Shown here in pieces: positions 35,692 to 43,087 of a DNA stretch of 64,000 nucleotides. Positions within the stretch are counted from its first letter, which is position 1. Every line of letters starts with the position of its first letter. The position numbers and the translations under genes are program-made. Below the pieces are notes generated by a model. The model saw only the letters and a program-made list of their open reading frames with translations, was not told the origin of the DNA and did not search any database. The DNA lies in NCBI RefSeq assembly GCF_000716445.1, contig NZ_JNWK01000036.1:22835-86834 (forward strand), written 5' to 3'. The stretch comes from Streptomyces wedmorensis (GTDB taxonomy: Bacteria > Actinomycetota > Actinomycetes > Streptomycetales > Streptomycetaceae).

Positions 35692-36666
35692 TCAGTTCTT
35701 GGTGCGGGGCAGGCCGGGCGGGTTGATCTCGGACTTCGTGACGGCCTCGCCGCTCAGGCCCCACCGCTTGAGGACCTCGGCGTAGGTGCCGTTCGCAACG
35801 ATGTGGTCGATCGCGGCCGCGTACGCGGCGACGAGGCCGCTGTCCTTCTTCGTGGTGGCCGCGATCTTGCCCTGGAGCCCGGCGCCCGCTCCGGAGAACT
35901 TGCCGACGGCCTCGGTCTGTCCGGCGGAGGCCACGTGGTAGGCGACGGTGGGGTTGGGGCCGAGGTAGCCGTCGATGCGGCCGGACTGGAGGGCGAGGTA
36001 GTAGTCGGTCGTGTTGTCGTAGTACTTGATGTCGACGCCCTTGCGGCCGGCCTTCTCGTTCTGCCGGGACCAGTCGACGAGGATCTTCTCCTGGTTGGTG
36101 CCGGAGCCGACCGCGATCCGCTTGCCCGACACGTCCTCGGGGCCCTTCACCGTCCAGCCCGACCCCTTCTTCGCCTCGAAGGCGAGGTCGTCGAGGCGGT
36201 AGGTGGCGAAGTCGTACTTGTCCTTGCGCTCCTCGGTGACGGTCACGTTGGAGAAGACGGCGTCGTACTTGCCGCTGTCCAGGCCGACGAAGAGGTTCTC
36301 CCAGGAGACCGGGTTGAACTCGGGCTTCAGACCGAGGGTGTCGGCGACCAGGGTGGCCAGGTCCAGCTCGACGCCGATCAGCGTCTTGTCGTCGGTGGCG
36401 CGGAAGGCGAGCGGCGGGTTGCTCTTGGCGGAGACGCCGAGGATCAGCGTGCCTCTCTTGCGGACGGCCTCGGGCAGCTTGCCGGCGATGGCGTCGACCT
36501 CGGCGGTGTGGACGCGGTTCTGGTTCGGGCCGATGTTGATGCCCGTGTCCTTCCGGCCCTCCGGCTTGATCTCGTCGACGGCGGCGTCGCCCGAACCGCA
36601 GGCGGTGAGGAGCCCGAGGGCGGTGAGCGAGGCGAGGGCGGTGAGGACGGCGCGACGGGTCTTCAT
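35692..36666 (-). CDS. polar amino-acid-type ABC transporter binding lipoprotein
   Basis: 324 aa. Signal with lipobox LTAC (Cys23). SBP family 3 fold: RGTLILGVSAKSNPPLAF, GVELDLATLVADTLGL, GKYDAVFSNVTVTEERKDKYDF, and the C-terminal NGTYAEVLKRWGLSG. It ends SEINPPGLP, matching SEISPPEIP in the binding protein at 42099-43076, so the two are related and probably share the transporter. Likely ligand an amino acid, perhaps S-substituted cysteine or cystine. Confidence 0.9.
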   Translation of the reverse strand: MKTRRAVLTALASLTALGLLTACGSGDAAVDEIKPEGRKDTGINIGPNQNRVHTAEVDAIAGKLPEAVRKRGTLILGVSAKSNPPLAFRATDDKTLIGVELDLATLVADTLGLKPEFNPVSWENLFVGLDSGKYDAVFSNVTVTEERKDKYDFATYRLDDLAFEAKKGSGWTVKGPEDVSGKRIAVGSGTNQEKILVDWSRQNEKAGRKGVDIKYYDNTTDYYLALQSGRIDGYLGPNPTVAYHVASAGQTEAVGKFSGAGAGLQGKIAATTKKDSGLVAAYAAAIDHIVANGTYAEVLKRWGLSGEAVTKSEINPPGLPRTKN

Positions 36667-36701
36667 GGCGTTGCTCCTGGGGGTGAGAGGGAGGGTGGGG
36701 A

Positions 36702-37502
36702 TCAGAGGACCTTGGAGAGGAAGGCGCGGGTGCGCTCGTGGCGCGGGCTGTCGAGGACCTCGGCGGGCGGCCCCTGCTCGACGATCCGGCCCTCGTCCAT
36801 GAAGACCACGGTGTCGGCGACCTCGCGGGCGAAGCCGATCTCGTGGGTGACGACGATCATGGTCGTGCCGGACGCGGCCAGGTCCTTGATGACGTCGAGG
36901 ACCTCGCCGACCAGTTCGGGGTCGAGCGCGGAGGTCGGCTCGTCGAAGAGCAGCAGGCCGGGTTCGAGGGCGAGCGCCCGGGCGATGGCCACCCGCTGCT
37001 GCTGTCCGCCGGAGAGCTGCTTGGGGTACGCCTCCGCCTTGTCGGCGAGCCCGACGCGTTCGAGCAGGCTCCGGGCCGCGGCCTCGGCCTCCTTGCGGGG
37101 GCGTTTGAGGGCCGAGACGGGGGCCTCGACGATGTTCTCCAGGACGGTGAGGTGCGGGAAGAGGTGGAAGTTCTGGAAGACGAAGCCGATCCGGGTGCGC
37201 TGCTTGAGGATCTCGCGCTCGCGGAGCTCGTACAGCTTGTTGCCGGAGCGGCGGTAGCCGACGAGGACGCCGTCGACGCTGACCGTGCCGCCGTCGACCT
37301 TCTCCAGGTGGTTGACGGTCCGCAGCAGGGTCGACTTGCCGGAGCCGGAGGGGCCGAGGACGACGGTGACCTCGCCGGCCCGGATGTCGAGGTCGATGCC
37401 GCGCAGGACGTGGAGCGGGCCGAAGTGCTTGTGGACGGACCGGATCTCGACCTTGGCGGTGGCGGTCCCGGCCGCGGGGTCCGCGGTGGTGACGGAGCTC
37501 AT
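36702..37502 (-). CDS. amino-acid ABC transporter ATP-binding protein
   Basis: 266 aa, polar amino-acid transporter ATPase (GlnQ/TcyN type). Walker A GPSGSGKST, Q-loop FQNFHLFPH, signature LSGGQQQRVAIARAL, Walker B LLLFDEPTSALDPE and switch His in VVTHEIGFA are all intact. It is the only ATPase for two permeases, so one pump probably uses a permease heterodimer. ATG overlaps the permease stop (ATGA). Confidence 0.94.
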   Translation of the reverse strand: MSSVTTADPAAGTATAKVEIRSVHKHFGPLHVLRGIDLDIRAGEVTVVLGPSGSGKSTLLRTVNHLEKVDGGTVSVDGVLVGYRRSGNKLYELREREILKQRTRIGFVFQNFHLFPHLTVLENIVEAPVSALKRPRKEAEAAARSLLERVGLADKAEAYPKQLSGGQQQRVAIARALALEPGLLLFDEPTSALDPELVGEVLDVIKDLAASGTTMIVVTHEIGFAREVADTVVFMDEGRIVEQGPPAEVLDSPRHERTRAFLSKVL

Positions 37503-38392
37503 CGGACGCTCCCCTTCGCGTAGTGGCGTTCGACGTAGTGCTGGACGACGGAGAGCGCGGTGGTGAGCAGGACGTACCAGGCGGTGGCGACCATCAGGAG
37601 GGGGACGACCCGGCCGTTGCGGCCGTAGACGACCTGCACCTGGTAGAAGAGTTCACCGATCGCCATGACGGAGACGATCGAGGTGCCCTTGAAGAGCGAG
37701 ATGATCTCGTTGGCGGCGTTCGGCAGGATCGAGCGCATCGCCTGCGGCAGCACGATCCGCCGGACCTGGCGGAGCCGGGGGATGCCGAGGGAGGCCGCCG
37801 CCTCCAGCTGGCCCTCGTCCACGGCGAGCACGCCGCCCCGCACGATCTCCGCCGCGTAGGCCGCCTGGTGCAGGGCGAGGCCGAGGACGGCGGCGCCCAT
37901 CTCGCCGACCAGGCCCATCGTGTCGAAGGAGACGAAGCCCGGCCCGAAGGGGATGCCGATGCTCAGTTCCTCGTACAGATAGGCGAGGTTGAACCAGAAG
38001 AGCAGCTGGACGATGAGCGGGATGGAGCGGAACGCCCAGATGTAGGCGAAGGCGACCGACCGCAGGAACGGGCTGGCGGACAGGCGCATGAAGGCGAGCA
38101 CGATGCCGATGGCGAAGCCGAGCGCGGTGCCGTGGAAGGTGAGCTGGAGGGTGACCCAGACGGCCTGGAGGATCGTCTCCGTGGTGAAGAAGGCGGCGAA
38201 GACGTCCCACTCCCAGCCGGGGTTGGTCACGAGACCGTGGCCGAACTGGGCGAGCAGGACGGCGGTGGCCGCGACGGCGGCCCAGCGCCAGGGGTGGCGC
38301 ACCGGGACGACCACGAGTGCGGGTGCCGGAGGTGTGGGGGGCGGGTCCTTCACGACGCTTTCGGTGGCGGGCGGATCGCTGGTGAGAGACAT
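37499..38392 (-). CDS. amino-acid ABC transporter permease
   Basis: 297 aa with five or six helices of the His/Glu/Gln/Arg (HisM/GlnP) class. FRSIPLIVQLLFWFN and EIVRGGVLAVDEGQLEAAASLG with the EAA-loop-like VRRIVLPQAMRSILP are present. Related to the permease at 40298-41146. ATG start; 103 bp of repeat-bearing spacer separates it from the upstream FAD gene. Confidence 0.93.
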   Translation of the reverse strand: MSLTSDPPATESVVKDPPPTPPAPALVVVPVRHPWRWAAVAATAVLLAQFGHGLVTNPGWEWDVFAAFFTTETILQAVWVTLQLTFHGTALGFAIGIVLAFMRLSASPFLRSVAFAYIWAFRSIPLIVQLLFWFNLAYLYEELSIGIPFGPGFVSFDTMGLVGEMGAAVLGLALHQAAYAAEIVRGGVLAVDEGQLEAAASLGIPRLRQVRRIVLPQAMRSILPNAANEIISLFKGTSIVSVMAIGELFYQVQVVYGRNGRVVPLLMVATAWYVLLTTALSVVQHYVERHYAKGSVR

Positions 38393-38455
38393 GGCGGTTC
38401 CTCGGAGGGGGCGGGGCGGGAAGGGGCGGCCGCAGCAGCGGACGGCGTGGGCTCG

Positions 38456-38520
38456 GGCGCTCGGCGGCGCCGGTCAGGCACTCGGCGGCGCGGGCTCAGG
38501 CGCTCAGCGGCGCGGGGAGC
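38456..38520. repeat. three 21-22-bp repeats spanning the FAD-gene stop
   Basis: Units at 38456-38476, 38477-38498 and 38499-38520, core GGCGCTCGGCGGCGC. The rightmost copy is the last coding stretch plus stop of the FAD/NAD(P) gene; the other two repeat that gene end in the spacer, each again carrying a stop-like TCA. Confidence 0.7.
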
Positions 38521-40301
38521 CGACACTCCCGGTCGCGCAGGAAGGTCAGCGCGGCGCGCGCCGTGACGTCGTTCTGCCCGAAGGCGACCCCGCCGGTGCG
38601 GGGCCGGGTGAACGCCCCGCCGGCGCGGGCGGTGGTGTGCGGCCCGAGCGCGAAGCGGCGCGGGTGCGGGCGTCCGTCGTGCTCCAGGAGCCGGCCGTCG
38701 ACGGGGTCGACCATGAGGAGGCCGCTCGCGGTGGCCCTGGCCCCCTCCTCGTACAGCGCGCGCAGCAGCGGGCTTCCGGTGAGTTCGAGGGTCGGCTCGG
38801 GGAGCCTGGCCTCGACCAGGGCGCGGGCCTCGGTCCACTCCCCCGGCACGGCGGCGGACGAGGCCCGGAAGACCCCGCGTTCCTCGTCGGCCTCGACGGT
38901 GACCTGGGGGCCGAGGAAGCGCACGACGCCGGCGCGGGACAGGGCGAGCAGCTGGCGCAGTCGCGGACCGGGCGGACCGGAGGCGAGGTAGCTGAAGAAG
39001 CCGTGCCACCAGGCACCCGGGTCCATGCGCTTCCCGAGCCGCAGGAGCTGGCCGTAGACGGAGAGGAGGCCGGCGAAGACGGCGGCGTCGGGGCTGTGGG
39101 CGGGGTCGTGACGGCGGTTCAGGTCGTCGGTGATGTAGTCGCGCAGGCCGTGCTGGAGCGCCTCGGCGGAGGCGAAGCGGAGGCCGTCCAGGGGATGGTC
39201 GAGGGCGTCGAGGTCGAGCCGGTCGGCGGGGTCGGGGACGGCCGCGGCGACGATCGCGGCGATCTCCGCCCCGCGCGGCGGCGCCTCCTCGTAGGCCTTC
39301 TCGAAGTCGCTCCAGCCGAGCGAGGTCCGCTCGGGGTGGGTGGAGAAGAGCCGGTGGTAGTGGGCCCAGCCGAGCTCCTTGTCGACGAGCGGCCACACGT
39401 CGCGCCGGAAGTCGATCGGCCCGGTCCCGCTCAGCAGGGCGTCGGTCTGTTCGGGGCCGAAGAAGCGGGGCAGCGGAGGCCGTTCGCCGTCGAGCACGTA
39501 ACCGATCTTCGAGTGGTACGGGACGCCGCGCCGCGATCCGACGTGCAGCACCGGCTCCTTCCCGGAGGGTACGTAGACCAGCGCGTCGCCCTCGCCTTCG
39601 TACCGGCCGCCGCGACCCTCGGTGAGCAGCACCATGAGGTCGACGAAGGCGAGGCCGAGGCCGCGGACGAGGACGGGTTCGCCGGCGGGCAGCGCGGCGA
39701 GGTCGGTGTCGGCGGTGAAGTCGGGCGGCAGGTGGACGAGCCGGTGGCGGGCGGCGAAGCCGGCGAGTTCCCGCTGCTCCCGGTCGGGTTCGGCGTCGAG
39801 GTGCCCGACGGTGAGGACGACGAGGTCGGCGAGGAGCGGCGCGGCGGCGCCCGCCAGCCAGACCCGCTGGCGTCCCTCGCGGGGGCCGCCGATCCGCAGG
39901 GCGGTGGTGCGGTGTTCGTGGACGGTGACGTCGGCGGGCAGGGCGTCGCGGGCCCGCTCGTACGCCCAGCGCAGGTAGGCGCCCTGTTGGGGGCGGGTGG
40001 GGAAGGTGCGGCCGTCGATGCCGGCCCATTCGGCGAGCGTGGGGCCGGGCCGGACGGGGCCTTCGAGTGCGACGGTCTCGTCGGTGAACATCGTGACGTC
40101 CTCGGCCTGGGAGTTCATCCAGAGCAGCGGGGACTGTTCGGTGCGCCAGATCCGGCCGGGGCCGGGCGGGTGGGGGTCGACGAGGTGGACGTCGAGCGGT
40201 CTTCCGGCGTACAGCTCGGGCAGGTTGGCGGCGAGCCGTTCCAGGAAGCCGGTCCCCCGCGGCCCGGCTCCCACGACGACGATCGACGGACGGAGGCTCA
40301 T
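38496..40301 (-). CDS. FAD/NAD(P)-binding oxidoreductase (NAD_binding_9 type)
   Basis: 601 aa. N-terminal Rossmann motif IVVVGAGPRGTGFLERL binds FAD; further family text includes WMNSQAEDVTMFTDE, LVVLTVGHLDAEPD and VRGLGLAFVDLMVLLTEGRGG. This resembles the YdhS/NAD_binding_9 family, which is uncharacterised but related to N- and S-oxygenases. ATGA overlap with the upstream permease shows it belongs to the transport operon. It has no counterpart in the B. subtilis S-alkylcysteine locus, so it may oxidise the substrate or replace a missing step. No membrane segment. Confidence 0.82.
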   Translation of the reverse strand: MSLRPSIVVVGAGPRGTGFLERLAANLPELYAGRPLDVHLVDPHPPGPGRIWRTEQSPLLWMNSQAEDVTMFTDETVALEGPVRPGPTLAEWAGIDGRTFPTRPQQGAYLRWAYERARDALPADVTVHEHRTTALRIGGPREGRQRVWLAGAAAPLLADLVVLTVGHLDAEPDREQRELAGFAARHRLVHLPPDFTADTDLAALPAGEPVLVRGLGLAFVDLMVLLTEGRGGRYEGEGDALVYVPSGKEPVLHVGSRRGVPYHSKIGYVLDGERPPLPRFFGPEQTDALLSGTGPIDFRRDVWPLVDKELGWAHYHRLFSTHPERTSLGWSDFEKAYEEAPPRGAEIAAIVAAAVPDPADRLDLDALDHPLDGLRFASAEALQHGLRDYITDDLNRRHDPAHSPDAAVFAGLLSVYGQLLRLGKRMDPGAWWHGFFSYLASGPPGPRLRQLLALSRAGVVRFLGPQVTVEADEERGVFRASSAAVPGEWTEARALVEARLPEPTLELTGSPLLRALYEEGARATASGLLMVDPVDGRLLEHDGRPHPRRFALGPHTTARAGGAFTRPRTGGVAFGQNDVTARAALTFLRDRECRLPAPLSA

Positions 40302-41146
40302 CGCGCACCGGCCGTCCCGCGGGCGTAGTGCCGCTCGACGTAGTGCTGGCCGATGCCGAGGACCGAGGTGACGGCGACGTACCAGAGGGTGGCGACGAGG
40401 AGCAGCGGGATGATCTCGTACGTGCGGTGGTAGACGAGCTGGGTCGAGTAGAGCAGGTCCTGGACGGCGATCACGGAGACGATCGAGGTGCCCTTGAGGG
40501 TCCCGATCAGCATGTTCCCGGCCGGCGGGACGATGGCGCGCATGGCCTGCGGCAGCACGATCCGGGACAGCCTGCGCCACCGGCCGAGCCCGAGGGACTG
40601 GGCGGCCTCGATCTGGCCGCGGTCGACGGAGAGGATGCCGCCGCGCACGACCTCGGCGGCGTAGGCGGCCTCGTGCAGGGTGAGGCCGATGACGGCGACG
40701 GCGACCGGGCCGAGGAGGTTGACGGTGTTCACGCCGAGGATCTGCGGGTAGAGCACGCCGATGTTGAACCAGAAGAGCAGCTGGACCAGGATCGGGGTGG
40801 ACCGGAAGAACCACACGTACCCCCAACTGACCGCGCGCAGAACGGGGTTGGCGGAGAGCCTGAGGACGGCGAGCAGGGTGCCGAGGACGAAGCCCAGGGC
40901 CATCACGAGAGCGGTCAGCCACAGGGTCAGGCCGAGGCCGCGCAGGACGGACGCGGAGGTGAAGTACTCGGCGACGACGTCCCACTGGAAGGCCTTGTTG
41001 CGGACGACCGAGACGAGGCCGAGCGCGAGGAGGACGATGACGAGGCCCGCTGCGGCCCACTGCCCGGCACGGCGGGTGGGGACGACACGGAGGGCCGGTT
41101 CGGCCGGAGGGGCCGTGGAGGCGGTCTTGACGAGGGTCGCGGACAT
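40298..41146 (-). CDS. amino-acid ABC transporter permease
   Basis: 282 aa, HisM/GlnP-class permease. FFRSTPILVQLLFWFN, EVVRGGILSVDRGQIEAAQSLG and LSRIVLPQAMRAIVPP are the family signatures. First gene of the leftward operon. I start it at the ATG at 41146 (MSATLVKTAS) with CGGAG nine bases upstream. The overlap ATGA with the FAD gene couples the two. Confidence 0.92.
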   Translation of the reverse strand: MSATLVKTASTAPPAEPALRVVPTRRAGQWAAAGLVIVLLALGLVSVVRNKAFQWDVVAEYFTSASVLRGLGLTLWLTALVMALGFVLGTLLAVLRLSANPVLRAVSWGYVWFFRSTPILVQLLFWFNIGVLYPQILGVNTVNLLGPVAVAVIGLTLHEAAYAAEVVRGGILSVDRGQIEAAQSLGLGRWRRLSRIVLPQAMRAIVPPAGNMLIGTLKGTSIVSVIAVQDLLYSTQLVYHRTYEIIPLLLVATLWYVAVTSVLGIGQHYVERHYARGTAGAR

Positions 41147-41246
41147 GCGAAGGCTCCGTGGATGCCAGAGAGTGGATCGAACACGGGAGTGCGCCTTCAC
41201 ACGCGCTGAGTGCGGTTCCGGGCCCCTCAGCCCGATCCGCCCTTCG

Positions 41247-41277
41247 AGGCTATGCGGTCAACACGGCCCGCTGTCAA
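41247..41277 (-). promoter_or_regulatory. candidate promoter of the leftward operon
   Basis: On the minus strand TTGACA (41277-41272), 19 bp, TAGCCT (41252-41247), followed by a leader of about 95 nt to the permease ATG. The spacer is slightly long for a major-sigma promoter. Confidence 0.4.
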
Positions 41278-41348
41278 GGGTGTCCGTACTGTGAGCCGTA
41301 CGTCTCATCATGGTTGACGTGGCAACGGATGCCTGTTCCACTGAGGCC

Positions 41349-41417
41349 ATGCATCCGCAGCAGCTGGTCAAGCGCTCCCACATCGACTTCGGTCGCGTGT
41401 GGTCCTCTTCCTGTTGA
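41349..41417 (+). CDS. cysteine-type leader peptide
   Basis: A 22-residue frame, MHPQQLVKRSHIDFGRVW then SSSC and stop. It has the core RxHIDxxRxxSxxC followed at once by a stop, shared by the short peptides annotated in Streptomyces as putative leader peptide before sulfur-metabolism operons. TGAGG lies two bases before the ATG and TTGACG (41314-41319) upstream. It precedes the acetyltransferase and second binding-protein genes by 205 nt. Ribosome stalling at the terminal Cys codon would report cysteine supply; that mechanism is inferred from Cys-attenuators known in actinobacteria. Confidence 0.75.
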   Translation: MHPQQLVKRSHIDFGRVWSSSC

Positions 41418-41482
41418 GCCGACCCCCTGCTCTGCCCCGCCCGCGTGCTGTTCTCCGCGGCGCCTTCACATCCAGGCCTCTC

Positions 41483-41612
41483 GTGAGCGCCTGAGCTCTC
41501 CCCTCCCCTCGCCGTGCCCTGCCTTTCCCGCGTTCCCCTGTCTTTCCCGCGTTCCCACGCCTTCCCGGTTTCCCGGCCTCTCCGTTGCCTTCCCCTGCCC
41601 TCCTTCGCCCTG
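41483..41612 (+). promoter_or_regulatory. pyrimidine-rich leader, candidate Rho-dependent attenuator
   Basis: Between the leader peptide and the GNAT gene the transcript is about 90 percent C+U in stretches, nearly free of A, with CTTTCCCGCGTTCCC directly repeated (41523-41537 and 41542-41556). Such C-rich, G-poor, unstructured RNA is what Rho loads on. No intrinsic terminator hairpin is seen here. Confidence 0.45.
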
Positions 41613-41622
41613 AAGGACCGTC

Positions 41623-42102
41623 ATGACCTTCGCGTTGTCCGTGCACCGGACCACGACCACCGACCCCCTGGCGCGCCCGCTCTTCGAGGAGCTGGCGCAC
41701 GAGTACACGACCCGGTACGGCTCCCCGCACGACCTGACCGCCTACCCGGCGGCCGAGTTCACCCCGCCCCACGGCGCCTTCCTGCTCCTCCTGGAGCAGG
41801 GCAGACCGGTGGCGGGCGGCGCCTACCGCCGCTACGACGAGCACACCGCCGAGCTGAAACGGATCTGGACGCACTCCGCGCACCGCAGGCGCGGACTCGC
41901 CCGCCGTGTCCTCACCGTGCTCGAACGGGAGGCCGCCGCCCGCGGCTACTCCCGCGTCTTCCTGACGACCGGCCCGCGCCAGCCGGAGGCCAAGGGCCTC
42001 TACCTGGCGAGCGGCTACCGCCCGCTCTTCGACGTGACCGCCGATCCCGAGTCGATCGGCCCGCTGCCGTTCGAGAAATTCCTGGAGAACCCGAAGCCAT
42101 GA
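41623..42102 (+). CDS. GNAT N-acetyltransferase
   Basis: 159 aa, single GNAT domain. Motif A is RIWTHSAHRRRGLARRVLTVLE (acetyl-CoA pyrophosphate loop RRRGLA), and the C-terminal strand is GLYLASGYRPLFD. GAAGGA lies before the ATG. It overlaps the second binding-protein gene by ATGA and is preceded by a Cys-leader peptide. In the B. subtilis parallel the acetyltransferase N-acetylates S-alkylcysteine before flavin-dependent dealkylation; this is the favoured role. Confidence 0.88.
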   Translation: MTFALSVHRTTTTDPLARPLFEELAHEYTTRYGSPHDLTAYPAAEFTPPHGAFLLLLEQGRPVAGGAYRRYDEHTAELKRIWTHSAHRRRGLARRVLTVLEREAAARGYSRVFLTTGPRQPEAKGLYLASGYRPLFDVTADPESIGPLPFEKFLENPKP

Positions 42103-43076
42103 GTACGCGCACGAGTTCCGGCCCCGCACGCACCACCGCCGCCTTCGCCCTGATCACCGCCGCCGCGCTCGCCCTCACCGCCTGCTCGGGCGGCGACCCG
42201 GCCACCGCGCCGGCCGGGGCCTCCGGGGCGCCGGGCGCCGCGAAGGGCGCGCTCCCGACGGACGACGTGGTGTCGGGGGTCCGGAAGAACGACGCGGCGG
42301 CGAAGCTGCTCCCCGCCGACGTACGGCAGCGGGGCAGCCTCACGTTCGCCGCCTCGGTCGCGACCCCGCCCAGTTCCGCGTACCTGCCCGACGGCACGAC
42401 CGTGGTCGGTGTGGACGCCGACTTCTCGGCCGCCGTGACGAAGGCACTCGGTCTGGAGCTCAAGCGGGAGGTGGTGGGCTTCGAGGCGATCCTGCCGGCG
42501 CTCGGCAGCGGCAAGTACGACGTCGGCACGGGGAACTTCGGTGTGACCGAGGAGCGGCGCAAGACGATCGACTTCGTCACGTACGTCAACGACGGGCAGG
42601 GCTTCGCCGCCCGGGCCGACAGCACCTTGAAGGCGGTCACGGACCTCACCCAGCTGTGCGGCCTGAAGGTGGCCGTGAACGCCGGCACCACCTTCGAACG
42701 GACCCTGGAGAAGAACAAGGGCCGGTGCGCGCAGGCCGGTCTGAAGCCGTACGAGGTGAACGTCTACAGCGAGACCGGCGCCATCTGGATGTCGCTCCGG
42801 CAGGGCCGCAGCGACGTCGTGATGAACACCATCAACGGCGTGCGGTACGCGGTGACCCAGCAGCCGAACGTGAAGTTCCTCAACGAGTACCGGCGGCTCG
42901 ACGTCGGCTTCGCCTTCAAGAAGGGCACCCCGCTCGCCCCCGCGTTCCAGGCGGCCGTCAACGGCCTGAAGGCCGACGGGACGTACGACCGGATCCTGAG
43001 GAAGTGGGGGGTGACGGGTTCGACCATCGCGCGCTCGGAGATCTCCCCGCCGGAGATCCCGGCACCGACGAAGTAG
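42099..43076 (+). CDS. polar amino-acid-type ABC transporter binding lipoprotein
   Basis: 325 aa. Signal with lipobox LTAC (Cys29). SBP family 3: RGSLTFAASVATPPSSAYLP, VVGVDADFSAAVTKALGL, GKYDVGTGNFGVTEERRKTIDF, and KADGTYDRILRKWGVTG. The binding-loop residues differ from the paralogue at 35692-36666 (an extra Cys pair, LCGLK and GRCAQAG), so the two probably take different ligands to the same transporter. Translationally coupled to the acetyltransferase, opposite the rest of the transporter. Confidence 0.9.
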   Translation: MSTRTSSGPARTTAAFALITAAALALTACSGGDPATAPAGASGAPGAAKGALPTDDVVSGVRKNDAAAKLLPADVRQRGSLTFAASVATPPSSAYLPDGTTVVGVDADFSAAVTKALGLELKREVVGFEAILPALGSGKYDVGTGNFGVTEERRKTIDFVTYVNDGQGFAARADSTLKAVTDLTQLCGLKVAVNAGTTFERTLEKNKGRCAQAGLKPYEVNVYSETGAIWMSLRQGRSDVVMNTINGVRYAVTQQPNVKFLNEYRRLDVGFAFKKGTPLAPAFQAAVNGLKADGTYDRILRKWGVTGSTIARSEISPPEIPAPTK

Positions 43077-43087
43077 CGGTACGAGGG

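Noticed and set aside
41259..41309. Minus-strand 17-codon frame ending Cys-stop near the sulfur-type operon
   Set aside because: It lacks the RxHIDxxR core, has no ribosome site, and lies upstream of and over the predicted promoter of the leftward operon.
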